A DNA stretch of 64,000 nt from Arthrobacter sp. OY3WO11 (lineage in GTDB: Bacteria > Actinomycetota > Actinomycetes > Actinomycetales > Micrococcaceae). Below are positions 43,980 to 53,348 of this stretch, in pieces. The position numbers were made by a program, and so were the translations under genes. The stretch lies in contig NZ_LWLP01000001.1 of the NCBI RefSeq assembly GCF_001641125.1, forward strand, positions 3,723,828-3,787,827, written 5' to 3'. The notes beneath the pieces are model-generated. The model was not told the DNA's origin. It made no database searches and was given only the letters and a program-made list of their open reading frames with translations. How positions within the stretch are numbered: the stretch's first letter is position 1; each line of letters opens with the position of its first letter.

Positions 43980-43998
43980 TTATCCGCATCGTGAAAAG
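43980..43998. promoter_or_regulatory. Operator-like site E before iclR
   Basis: TTATCCGCATCGTGAAAAG aligns with the left part of site A (TTATTCCACATTGCGAAAAG), one gapless base shorter, and lies 36-54 bases before the iclR start. Confidence 0.5.
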
Positions 43999-44065
43999 AA
44001 TTGCCCTAGAAGTCCCAAGATACAGCAGAACCCCCCGCAGGCGCGATGAAAGGCACTTCGGGGTT

Positions 44066-44109
44066 GTATTTCCACAAAGTAGATAATAATATCCATAATA
44101 CGAAAACAT
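44066..44109. promoter_or_regulatory. Operator-like site D before malic enzyme
   Basis: GTATTTCCACAAAGTAGATA at the left resembles sites A and C, and AATACGAAAACAT at the right is identical to the right half of site B before aceE. It is an AT-rich island of about 45 bases, 45-89 bases before the malic enzyme start. Confidence 0.55.
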
Positions 44110-44154
44110 TCGGATTGGAACAGAAGCCCACTGGGCCCAACAGGAGGACATTCA

Positions 44155-45603
<1,449 letters not shown>

Positions 45604-45642
45604 TTCACTGCCTGACTGCAAGCCACAAGGAAAGGACCAGAA

Positions 45643-47241
45643 ATGGCCATCACTGTCACAGATCCCCGGCCCATCGACCGCGCGGAGGAGATCCTCACCC
45701 CCGAGGCGCTGGCCTTCATCGAGGAGCTTCACACCCGCTTTGCCGGCACCCGCAACGAGCTCCTGGCGGCCCGTGCCGTCAAGCGCCAGCGGGTGGCCGA
45801 GACCGGAAAGCTGGACTTCCTGCGGGAGACGCAGGACGTGCGCGACGGCGACTGGAAAGTTGCGCCCGCACCCGCACCGCTGCAGGACCGCCGGGTTGAA
45901 ATGACCGGGCCCGCCTCGCCGGCGAAGATGGCCATCAATGCCCTGAACTCCGGTGCCAAGGTGTGGCTCGCGGACCTCGAGGATGCCAGCACCCCCACCT
46001 GGGGCAACGTCATCGACGCCATCCTCAACCTCCGCGACGCCGCCCAGGGCACCCTCAGCTACACCTCGGACGAGGGCAAGGACTACAGGCTCCGCACCGA
46101 CGCGCCACTCGCCGTCGTGGTGGCCCGCCCCCGCGGCTGGCACATGCCCGAAAAGCACCTGCTCATCAACGGTGAACCCACGGTGGGCGCCCTCGTGGAC
46201 TTTGGCCTGCACTTCTTCCACGTGGCCAAGCAGCTGGTCCTCAACGGCCAGGGCCCTTACTACTACCTGCCCAAGATGGAAAGCCACCTTGAGGCGCGGC
46301 TGTGGAACGACGTCTTTGTCTTCGCGCAGGACTACCTGGGCCTGGACCAGGGGACCGTCCGCGCCACCGTCCTGATCGAGACCATCCCGGCCGCGTTCGA
46401 AATGGACGAGATCCTCTACGAACTGCGGGACCACGCCTCCGGCCTGAACGCCGGCCGCTGGGACTACCTGTTCAGCATCATCAAGTACTTCCGGGACGCC
46501 GGCGAGGAGTTTGTGCTGCCGGACCGCGCCTCGGTGGCCATGACGGCTCCATTCATGCGCGCCTACACCGAACTGCTGGTCAAGACCTGCCACAAGCGCG
46601 GGGCCTTCGCCATGGGCGGCATGGCCGCCGTCATCCCCAACCGCCGCCACCCCGAGGTGACCGAGGCTGCCTTCGCCAAGGTCCGCGCGGACAAGACGCG
46701 TGAGGCCAACGACGGCTTCGACGGCTCCTGGGTTGCACACCCGGACCTGGTGCCCACGTGCCGCGAGGTCTTCGATGCCGTCCTGGGCGGCAAGCCCAAC
46801 CAGCTGGACAAGCAGCGCCCGGAGGTCAACGTCACCGCTGAGCAGCTGCTGGACGTCACCTCCGCCGAAGGCCAGGTCACCGAGGCAGGACTCCGGCTGA
46901 ACCTGTACGTCGCCGTGGCCTACACGGCGGTATGGCTCTCCGGAAACGGCGCGGTTGCCATCCATAACCTCATGGAGGATGCCGCCACGGCGGAAATCTC
47001 CCGCTCGCAGGTATGGCAGCAGATCCGCAACAAGTCCGTCCTGGCGGACACGGGCAACACCGTGACCCGCGAGCTGGTGGAGCGGATCCTGGCCGAGGAA
47101 ACCGAGCGCCTGCGCACCGAATTCGGCGACGAGGCCTTCCGCCGCTATTACCAGCCTGCCAGCGAACTGATCGCCGACATCTGCCTCTCGGAGGACTACA
47201 CGGACTTCCTCACCACCCCGGCCTACGAACTGGTGGGCTGA
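45643..47241 (+). CDS. aceB: Malate synthase A
   Basis: 532 residues, the size of the A isoform. Marker segments are KVWLADLEDASTPTWGNVIDA, LRTDAPLAVVVARPRGWHMPEKH, ATVLIETIPAAFEMDEILYEL (catalytic and Mg-binding Arg/Glu region), SAALNCGRWDY-like LNAGRWDYLFSIIKYF, and GGMAAVIPNRRHPEV. It condenses glyoxylate with acetyl-CoA to malate. AAGGAAAGG precedes the ATG. No isocitrate lyase gene is nearby, so the glyoxylate is expected from ureidoglycolate/allantoate breakdown rather than the glyoxylate shunt. Confidence 0.96.
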   Translation: MAITVTDPRPIDRAEEILTPEALAFIEELHTRFAGTRNELLAARAVKRQRVAETGKLDFLRETQDVRDGDWKVAPAPAPLQDRRVEMTGPASPAKMAINALNSGAKVWLADLEDASTPTWGNVIDAILNLRDAAQGTLSYTSDEGKDYRLRTDAPLAVVVARPRGWHMPEKHLLINGEPTVGALVDFGLHFFHVAKQLVLNGQGPYYYLPKMESHLEARLWNDVFVFAQDYLGLDQGTVRATVLIETIPAAFEMDEILYELRDHASGLNAGRWDYLFSIIKYFRDAGEEFVLPDRASVAMTAPFMRAYTELLVKTCHKRGAFAMGGMAAVIPNRRHPEVTEAAFAKVRADKTREANDGFDGSWVAHPDLVPTCREVFDAVLGGKPNQLDKQRPEVNVTAEQLLDVTSAEGQVTEAGLRLNLYVAVAYTAVWLSGNGAVAIHNLMEDAATAEISRSQVWQQIRNKSVLADTGNTVTRELVERILAEETERLRTEFGDEAFRRYYQPASELIADICLSEDYTDFLTTPAYELVG

Positions 47242-47244
47242 GGC

Positions 47245-48522
47245 ATGGCGGAAACACCCAAGCCGTCCTTGTCCGCAGGCGACCTGGCGAACATCGACGG
47301 GCAGCTCGCCGCAACGGACCGCCTGCTCGAGCGGAACTACCCGGGCGACGACGGCTCCCGCCAGCCCGTCCACACGGTGTACGTCCCCGCGGACCGCTTC
47401 ACGGCGTCGTTCGCTGCTGACTGGGGCGCGCAGGCGATGGCGACGGCGGCCGCGCACGGAGGTTTCGAAAAGCTGGGGCGGCTCCTGGGCCAGGACAGTG
47501 CGCTGGCGGAAGCCGTCGCGCCCCGCGTCGAGGCCAAGCTGAACACTGAACCGATCGAAGACCTGCGGCTCGATTTCGAGGACGGGTTCGGGGACAGGGG
47601 CGACGACGCCGAGGACGCCGCCGCGGTTGCCGCGGCATCGGCGGTGGCCACCGCCGTCGCGGCCGGGTCGGCTCCCCCGTTCATTGGCATCCGGTTCAAG
47701 TGCTTCGAGGCGCCCACCAGGGCCCGCGGGCTCCGGACGCTGGACCTCTTTGTCTCCGGGCTCGCAGCGGCCGGCGAACTTCCCGAGGGCCTGGTCCTGA
47801 CCCTGCCCAAGGTCACCACCGTGGCCCAGGTCCAGGCCATGGACTATGCCGTGTCCCGGCTGGAGGAGGTGCACTCCCTCCCCGCCGGCCGGCTCCGCTT
47901 CGAGGTCCAGGTGGAAACCCCGCAGCTCATCCTGGGTCCGGACGGCACCTCCCCGGTGGCCCAACTGCCGCACGCCGTCCCCGGCCGGATCAGCGGCCTC
48001 CACTACGGGACCTACGACTACTCCGCCTCCCTGCAGATCTCGGCCGAATACCAGTCCATGGAGCACCCGGTGGCGGACTTCGCCAAGGAAGTCATGCAGC
48101 TGGCAGTGGCCGGCACCGGCATCCGGCTCTCGGACGGGTCCACCAACATCATCCCCGTGGGCGGGAACGTGGAGAATGCCTGGCAGCTGCACGGCCGCCT
48201 GGTCCGGCGGTCACTGGAGCGCGGCTACTACCAGGGCTGGGACCTGCACCCGGCCCAGCTGCCCAGCCGCTTCGCCGCCACCTACGCGTTCTACCGGCAG
48301 GGCCTCCCCGCTGCCGCGGCCCGGCTGCGGAACTACGTGGAACAGACCGAAGGCAGCGTCATGGACGAGCCCGCCACGGCCCGCGCCCTGGCGGCATTCG
48401 TCCTCCGCGGCGTCCAGTGCGGCGCCGTCGGAGCCGATGAAGTCCAGGCGCTTGCCGGCGTCGGAATTCCGCAGCTCACTGTGCTGGCGCACCCGCGGCT
48501 CGCCACCACGTCCAACTCCTAG
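47245..48522 (+). CDS. HpcH/HpaI aldolase / citrate lyase-like protein (DUF6986 type)
   Basis: 425 residues, beginning 3 bases after aceB stops. A TIM-barrel of the citrate lyase beta/aldolase type is indicated by EDLRLDFEDGFGDRGDDAED (acidic metal-binding cluster), IGIRFKCFEAPTRARGLRTLDLF, VLTLPKVTTVAQVQAMDYAVSRLE, LRFEVQVETPQLILG and GLHYGTYDYSASLQIS. The reaction is unknown; family members make or break C-C bonds with glyoxylate, pyruvate or acyl-CoA. Its fixed position between malate synthase and ureidoglycine aminohydrolase suggests glyoxylate or a ureido acid as substrate (inference). Confidence 0.82.
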   Translation: MAETPKPSLSAGDLANIDGQLAATDRLLERNYPGDDGSRQPVHTVYVPADRFTASFAADWGAQAMATAAAHGGFEKLGRLLGQDSALAEAVAPRVEAKLNTEPIEDLRLDFEDGFGDRGDDAEDAAAVAAASAVATAVAAGSAPPFIGIRFKCFEAPTRARGLRTLDLFVSGLAAAGELPEGLVLTLPKVTTVAQVQAMDYAVSRLEEVHSLPAGRLRFEVQVETPQLILGPDGTSPVAQLPHAVPGRISGLHYGTYDYSASLQISAEYQSMEHPVADFAKEVMQLAVAGTGIRLSDGSTNIIPVGGNVENAWQLHGRLVRRSLERGYYQGWDLHPAQLPSRFAATYAFYRQGLPAAAARLRNYVEQTEGSVMDEPATARALAAFVLRGVQCGAVGADEVQALAGVGIPQLTVLAHPRLATTSNS

Positions 48523-48538
48523 GTAAGGATCTTTTTTC

Positions 48539-49351
48539 ATGGGCAAGTACTACTCCCCCACCGGCGGACTGCCACCGCAGACCCACCTGACCACCGAGCG
48601 CGCCATCGTTACCGAGGCTTACACGGTGATCCCCAAGGGCGTCATGACGGACATCGTCACGTCCAACCTGCCGGGCTTCTCGAACACCCGGTCCTGGATC
48701 ATCGCCCGTCCCATCTCCGGCTTCGCCACCACGTTCTCGCAGCTGATCGTGGAGATCGGCCCGGGCGGCGGCGCCCCCAAGGCTGAGTTCGAGGCCGGCG
48801 TTGAAGGCGTCATTTTCGTGACCCGCGGCAAGGTGAACCTCACCCTCGACGGTGAACTGCACCAGTTGGAGGAAGGCGGCTACGCCTACCTGGCTGCCGG
48901 TTCCGAGTGGGGCCTTGAGAACGTTTCCGAGGACGTCGTGTCCTTCCACTGGATCCGGAAGGCCTACGAACGCCTTGAGGGCTACGAGGCCAAGTCCTTC
49001 GTCACCAACGAAAAGGACGTGGAGCCCACCGCGATGCCGGACACCGACGGCGCCTGGAAGACCACCCGCTTCACGGACTCCAGCGACCTGGCCCACGACA
49101 TGCAGGTGAACATCGTGACGTTCCAGCCCGGCGGCGTCATCCCGTTCCCTGAAACCCACGTCATGGAGCACGGCCTCTACGTCCTGGAAGGCAAGGCCAT
49201 GTACCTGCTGAACAACGACTGGGTGGAGGTTGAGGCGGGCGACTTCATGTGGCTGCGCGCCTTCTGCCCGCAGGCCTGCTATGCCGGAGGCCCGGGCGAG
49301 TTCCGCTACCTGCTTTACAAGGACATGAACCGGCAGGTCCGCCTCACCTGA
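48539..49351 (+). CDS. allE: (S)-ureidoglycine aminohydrolase
   Basis: 270 residues, a bicupin. Each half carries a cupin: LIVEIGPGGGAPKAEFEAGVEGVIFVTRGKVNL in the first and FQPGGVIPFPETHVMEHGLYVLEGKAMYLL in the second, the latter with the Glu/His/Glu ligands of the manganese site. It hydrolyses ureidoglycine to ureidoglycolate and ammonia, a step after allantoate. ATG 48539 is 16 bases after the aldolase-like stop. It is the last gene of the operon; a 66-bp palindrome follows. Confidence 0.93.
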   Translation: MGKYYSPTGGLPPQTHLTTERAIVTEAYTVIPKGVMTDIVTSNLPGFSNTRSWIIARPISGFATTFSQLIVEIGPGGGAPKAEFEAGVEGVIFVTRGKVNLTLDGELHQLEEGGYAYLAAGSEWGLENVSEDVVSFHWIRKAYERLEGYEAKSFVTNEKDVEPTAMPDTDGAWKTTRFTDSSDLAHDMQVNIVTFQPGGVIPFPETHVMEHGLYVLEGKAMYLLNNDWVEVEAGDFMWLRAFCPQACYAGGPGEFRYLLYKDMNRQVRLT

Positions 49352-49361
49352 CCCGCCCCCA

Positions 49362-49427
49362 CCCAACTGGGTAGCGCTAAGTGTCGTTTTGGAGCTCCAA
49401 AACGACACTTAGCGCTACCTAGTTGGG
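49362..49427. repeat. 66-bp near-perfect palindrome
   Basis: 49370-49419 is a perfect 50-bp palindrome centred on GAGCTC (half GGTAGCGCTAAGTGTCGTTT plus TGGAG). It is extended by CCCAACT (49362-49368) and AGTTGGG (49421-49427) with one G-T wobble between. It sits between allE and the lipoprotein gene and probably forms a terminator; the TAGCGCTAAGTGTCGTTTTG unit looks like a dispersed intergenic repeat. Confidence 0.85.
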
Positions 49428-49441
49428 GGAAGATTGGTGGC

Positions 49442-50587
49442 ATGGGCACAAGCCGGATCCGCGGGTGGAAGCGCACTGCCGCAGGCCTATGCGTGGTCCT
49501 GCTGGCGGTATCCTCTGCCGGCTGCACCGGCGAACCGGATCCCCCGGAACCGGAGCCGCCCGCAGCCTTTGCGCTGCTGGAGGCTTTCAGCGCCCGGATG
49601 CTCGCCGAAGGCGCCCCTGCCGTCCTGATCGCCGCCAGGACCGGAACCACCAGCTGGACCCATGCCGCCGGGGTGCGGAGCCTGGACTCGGGCGAGCCTG
49701 CCACGGTATCCGATCCCGTCCGCGTGGGCGGCATCACCGAATCCTTCATCGCAGTGTCGGTGATGAAACTTGCGGCGGAGGGCAGGCTGGACCTGGACAG
49801 CCAGGTAAGCAGCTACCTGCCGGAGTTCGGCAGCGTCCTCCATCCACCCGGCCCCGTGAGCGTCCGGCAGCTTCTGACCCACGAATCAGGGATCCCCGAC
49901 TTTTCCGTACCCCTGCTGGCGTCCGGAAGCTGGGCAGAAACGATGAACCGGCCGCTCAGCCTCGAGCAGCAGCTGGCCCTGGCTGCCACTGTGCCGTGGG
50001 ACGGCCGGCTGGCACGGATCTTCGACTATTCGCGTTCGAACTACGCGGCGCTTGCCCTGATTGTTGAGCGGCTCCGTGGCCAGGGGATCGATGAGGTCCT
50101 GGCTGAGGACATCGCCGCTCCCCTGCGCCTGGAGGCAACCCTGATGGGCGGTCCCCCGCCCACCGGCATGGTCCACGGGTACGTCACCCTTGAGGGCAGG
50201 CGCACGGATGCCAGCATGCCGGCCTGGCAGGCGGAGTCGCCCTCCACCGGGGCCGTCTCCACGGTGGAGGAAGTGAACAGGTTCTACGCCGCGCTGCTGC
50301 AGGGCAGGCTGCTGCCACCGGACAGCGTGACGGCCATGAAGGGCGGCTACTCGCAGTACTACGGCTTTGCTTTGCGGCGCTGGAACAACACCTGCAACAA
50401 CCGCTTTTACTACGGCCTTCCGGGGGATACCGACGGCTACGGAATGATCGCCATGACCAGTGAGGACGGCAGCAGCCAACTGGCGATGTCTGTCGCCTAC
50501 CCGCCCGCGCCGCCCACCCTTGAGACCAACCCGCTGATCCATGAAATGCAGGACGTCGCGCAGGAGGCCCTCAACAGCCTGTGCTGA
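49442..50587 (+). CDS. Beta-lactamase-fold serine hydrolase lipoprotein lacking catalytic motifs
   Basis: 381 residues. A lipoprotein signal ends in the lipobox SSAGC (Cys28), so it is anchored outside the cell. The class C beta-lactamase/esterase fold is clear (VSSYLPEF, VSVRQLLTHESGIPDF, STGAVSTVEEVNRFYAALLQG). The SxxK motif, normally in RVGSVTK, reads RVGGITE (Gly97, Glu100), and the YxN motif reads YSR (Tyr196-Ser-Arg198). Both catalytic motifs are therefore lost, so it is probably a pseudoenzyme, for example a peptidoglycan- or ligand-binding protein. The frame is intact and long, arguing against a decayed pseudogene. Confidence 0.85.
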   Translation: MGTSRIRGWKRTAAGLCVVLLAVSSAGCTGEPDPPEPEPPAAFALLEAFSARMLAEGAPAVLIAARTGTTSWTHAAGVRSLDSGEPATVSDPVRVGGITESFIAVSVMKLAAEGRLDLDSQVSSYLPEFGSVLHPPGPVSVRQLLTHESGIPDFSVPLLASGSWAETMNRPLSLEQQLALAATVPWDGRLARIFDYSRSNYAALALIVERLRGQGIDEVLAEDIAAPLRLEATLMGGPPPTGMVHGYVTLEGRRTDASMPAWQAESPSTGAVSTVEEVNRFYAALLQGRLLPPDSVTAMKGGYSQYYGFALRRWNNTCNNRFYYGLPGDTDGYGMIAMTSEDGSSQLAMSVAYPPAPPTLETNPLIHEMQDVAQEALNSLC

Positions 50588-50616
50588 GGGCCTCCCGCTG
50601 GTACCTTCCGGTGAAA

Positions 50617-51798
50617 TCAGGCCCCGGGATTCAGGACAACCTTGATGCAGCCGTCCTCTTTCTTCTGGAACTTCTCGTACAGGGCGGGCGCCCCTTCCAG
50701 CCCCGAGCGGTGGGTGACCAGGTCCATCACGCCCAGCGGATCGGCGTCGTCCTCCACCAGGGGCAGGATGTCGTCAGTCCAGCGGCGGACGTTGCACTGC
50801 CCCATCCGGACCTGGATCTGCTTGTCGAACATGGTCAGCAAAGGCATGGGACTGGCCTGGCCGCCGTACACGCCGCTCAGGGATAGAGTCCCGCCGCGAC
50901 GGACGGCGTCAATGGAGGTGTGAAGTGCGGCGAGGCGGTCCACGCCGGCCGTCTCCATCGCCTTCTGCGCCAGCTTGTCCGGCAGTAGTCCGAGGGCCTG
51001 GTGGGCGAAGCCGGCAACAGGGGAACCATGGGCTTCCATGCCGACGGCGTCAATCACCGCATCCGGGCCCCTTCCGGCTGTCGTCTCCCGCAGCAGGTCC
51101 GCTACGTCCCTGCCGTAGTCGAGAGTCTCGACGCCGTGCCGCTCCGCCATCGCGCGGCGCTCGGGAACAGGGTCCACTCCGATGACCCGAAGGCCCCGCT
51201 GGACGCCGATCCGTGTGGCGAACTGACCGACGGGTCCCAGGCCGAACACAGCCAGGGTGCCTCCGGCCTGGACGTCCGCGTATTCCACGCCTTGCCAGGC
51301 CGTGGGGAGGATGTCCGAGAGGAACAGGTACCGCTCGTCCGGAAGCTCACTCCCCACTTTCACCGGGCCGTAATCGGCATGCGGCACGCGCAAATATTCG
51401 GCCTGGCCGCCGGGAACAGAACCGTACAGTTCCGAGAAACCAAAGAGCGCGGCGCCGGAACCCTTGCTTTTGACCTGGGTGGTTTCGCACTGGGACTGCA
51501 GGCCCTGGCTGCACATATAACAGTTGCCGCAGGAAATGTTGAAGGGGATCACCACACGGTCGCCCTTGCGGAGATTGGTGACGGCGCTTCCCACTTCTTC
51601 CACGATGCCCATCGGTTCATGGCCGATCACATCCCCTTTGTGCATGTACGCGCCCAGCACTTCGTACAGATGCAGGTCAGAGCCGCAGATGGCCGTGGAG
51701 GTGATGCGGACAATGGCGTCGGTGGGTTCCTGGATTACGGGATCAGGTACTTCTTCCACGCTTACCGAGCGTTTTCCTTGCCAGGTCAGTGCTTTCAC
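50617..51798 (-). CDS. Zinc-dependent alcohol dehydrogenase (formaldehyde-dehydrogenase-like)
   Basis: 393 residues of the MDR family. Catalytic zinc ligands: Cys38 (ICGSDLH), His60-Glu61 (GHEPMG); structural zinc: Cys90, Cys93, Cys96, Cys104. The Rossmann fold shows VFGLGPVGQFATRIGV. The long insert and sequence resemble the glutathione-independent FdhA-like group and threonine/alcohol dehydrogenases common in actinobacteria. Substrate unknown. ATG 51798; it converges with the lipoprotein gene. Confidence 0.9.
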   Translation of the reverse strand: MKALTWQGKRSVSVEEVPDPVIQEPTDAIVRITSTAICGSDLHLYEVLGAYMHKGDVIGHEPMGIVEEVGSAVTNLRKGDRVVIPFNISCGNCYMCSQGLQSQCETTQVKSKGSGAALFGFSELYGSVPGGQAEYLRVPHADYGPVKVGSELPDERYLFLSDILPTAWQGVEYADVQAGGTLAVFGLGPVGQFATRIGVQRGLRVIGVDPVPERRAMAERHGVETLDYGRDVADLLRETTAGRGPDAVIDAVGMEAHGSPVAGFAHQALGLLPDKLAQKAMETAGVDRLAALHTSIDAVRRGGTLSLSGVYGGQASPMPLLTMFDKQIQVRMGQCNVRRWTDDILPLVEDDADPLGVMDLVTHRSGLEGAPALYEKFQKKEDGCIKVVLNPGA

Positions 51799-51968
51799 GA
51801 TTGGCCTTTCCGGTGGTGTTGCCTTCAGTTCGGGCCGGAGCCCATTACTCGACGGTATCGGCTCCAGCAGAAAAAAGTAAGCAAGCTGACTAAAGTCTTG
51901 TCCTCGCGGCCCGTGGCTTCTAGCGTAGGAAGGGCCAGATCCCAGGAAACGCGCGAAAGAGGAACGCC

Positions 51969-52217
51969 ATGACGCTCTACCAGCCGGAACCGGTTGAGAT
52001 CTCCACCCGCATACGGCCCGGCGAGTGGACGGAAGAGAGCCTGGAGACGCTCGTTGCCACGTACCACACCCGGATCATGGAGATGGGCGCCAATATGGCG
52101 GAAGTGAGCACGGACATTGAGCGGAACGACGACGGGTCAGTCAAGGTGGCCGTAGTGTGGAACAAGCCCGCGAACGCAGGTGACGAGGACGCCGTCACCG
52201 GCGGCCACACGGTCTGA
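51969..52217 (+). CDS. Small hypothetical protein
   Basis: 82 residues, ATG 51969 with GAGGAACG upstream. The sequence is acidic and soluble (EISTRIRPGEWTEESLETLV, YHTRIMEMGANMAEVSTDI), with no signal or membrane segment and no family I recognise. It stands alone; the preceding 170 bases to the divergent alcohol dehydrogenase carry its promoter. Confidence 0.7.
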   Translation: MTLYQPEPVEISTRIRPGEWTEESLETLVATYHTRIMEMGANMAEVSTDIERNDDGSVKVAVVWNKPANAGDEDAVTGGHTV

Positions 52218-52279
52218 GCCGAGCAGCTGGCCAAGGGCCAGCCGCCTCAGCGAACGCCCAGCCAGGCACTTCAGTGCGC

Positions 52280-52990
52280 TCATTCTGTCTTGGCGAGCAG
52301 CCGGCCAAGAGCGCTTGAGGGCAGGTTCCGCAGGAGGTCCCGCGGCCCTTCGTATACCTCTACCGCGCCCGCATCCCGCAGTTCGCCGGCACTGACTCCC
52401 CCGCATGTCACGGCAATCGCCGGGATGCCCAGGGCTGCCGCGGCCTTCATGTCCCACACGGCGTCCCCGATATACACGGCGTCCGCAGCCTGGACGTCAA
52501 TGGCCTCCAGGGCAGCCACAAGAATGTCCGGGGCGGGCTTGCTGTTCTTGGCGTCATTGGCGCTGGTGGCGGCGTCGATAAAGGCGTCAGCATCCAGGAT
52601 GGACTTCATGACGTCCAGGTCTTTCCTGCGCGCCGATGACGCCAGCGCAACAGCCAGCCCTGCGGCATGGCTTTGGGCCAGCAGGTCCTTTGCCCCGTCA
52701 AAGGCCCGCAGCGATGGCCAGTGGGACGCATAAAGCGCACCATGGCTGGCCAGGATCTCCGGGTCGAGGGAGCGGTCACGCCCTCCGGGCAGGAGGCTTT
52801 CCACCAGGCGGTCACCGCCCATGCCCACATGGCGGTGGATGGAGGCCATCGGGATGTCGTAGCCCTGCTGCCGGAAGGCACCCCACCAGGCAACCGTGTG
52901 GATATAGGACGAATCGATCAGGGTGCCGTCAACATCAAAAAGAACCCCCCGGCGTCGTCCGCCAGGGGGTACAAGGCTGTGGGGTGCCAT
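52280..52990 (-). CDS. HAD-superfamily phosphatase
   Basis: 236 residues. HAD motif I is VLFDVDGTL (nucleophile Asp19, Asp21); motif II is the serine/threonine of LASSARRKDL; motif III the lysine before PAPDILVAALE and motif IV VYIGDAVWDMKAA. The cap insertion after motif I is of the phosphoglycolate-phosphatase/beta-phosphoglucomutase type. Substrate unknown. Its ATG overlaps the stop of the upstream YegP-like gene (TGATG), so the two are coupled. Confidence 0.9.
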   Translation of the reverse strand: MAPHSLVPPGGRRRGVLFDVDGTLIDSSYIHTVAWWGAFRQQGYDIPMASIHRHVGMGGDRLVESLLPGGRDRSLDPEILASHGALYASHWPSLRAFDGAKDLLAQSHAAGLAVALASSARRKDLDVMKSILDADAFIDAATSANDAKNSKPAPDILVAALEAIDVQAADAVYIGDAVWDMKAAAALGIPAIAVTCGGVSAGELRDAGAVEVYEGPRDLLRNLPSSALGRLLAKTE

Positions 52991-53280
52991 CAGCTGACCG
53001 CTGCCCGCTTTGACGCCGGCGCCTTCTTCTGCCGGGCCGCGTCTTCCTTTGCGGAACTTACAGGGCGGACGCGTTCCCGGAGGACCGTCCCTGCGCCTCC
53101 GTGGCTCTTGTCCCGGATCAGCCCGGTCCCCGCAATTTCCCGTGCCATCGCCACGCCGGCAACGGCAGCCCTTTTCGTGGGAAAGGTGACCGAGATGGCC
53201 ATCAGGCTTCCGGCTCCATCCAGCATCCGCACCCTGTAGCCGCCGTCAGGCGCATCCACGAGCTCAAAATATCCGGCCAT
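52990..53280 (-). CDS. YegP/DUF1508-like small protein
   Basis: 96 residues from ATG 53280 with AGGAG 8 bases upstream. AGYFELVDAPDGGYRVRMLDGAGSLMAISVTFPTKRAAVAGVAMAREIAGTGLIRD resembles the DUF1508 beta-beta-beta-alpha repeat (one module), of unknown function. The C-terminus is a lysine/alanine-rich basic tail (AARQKKAPASKRAAVS), compatible with nucleic-acid binding. Upstream of the HAD phosphatase gene in the same operon. Confidence 0.72.
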   Translation of the reverse strand: MAGYFELVDAPDGGYRVRMLDGAGSLMAISVTFPTKRAAVAGVAMAREIAGTGLIRDKSHGGAGTVLRERVRPVSSAKEDAARQKKAPASKRAAVS

Positions 53281-53348
53281 TCGTATCACTCCTCCGTCAG
53301 TCACCGCGTTGTGCTTTGTCAGGAGCACTGAGGTGTTAGTAAGTATAC

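Noticed and set aside
53281..53348. TAGTAAGTATACTTATC as a possible attachment site or origin element
   Set aside because: It is a short AT-rich stretch with a small dyad (AAGTATACTT) upstream of the YegP-like gene, with no integrase, tRNA or DnaA-box context; a promoter element is the simpler reading.
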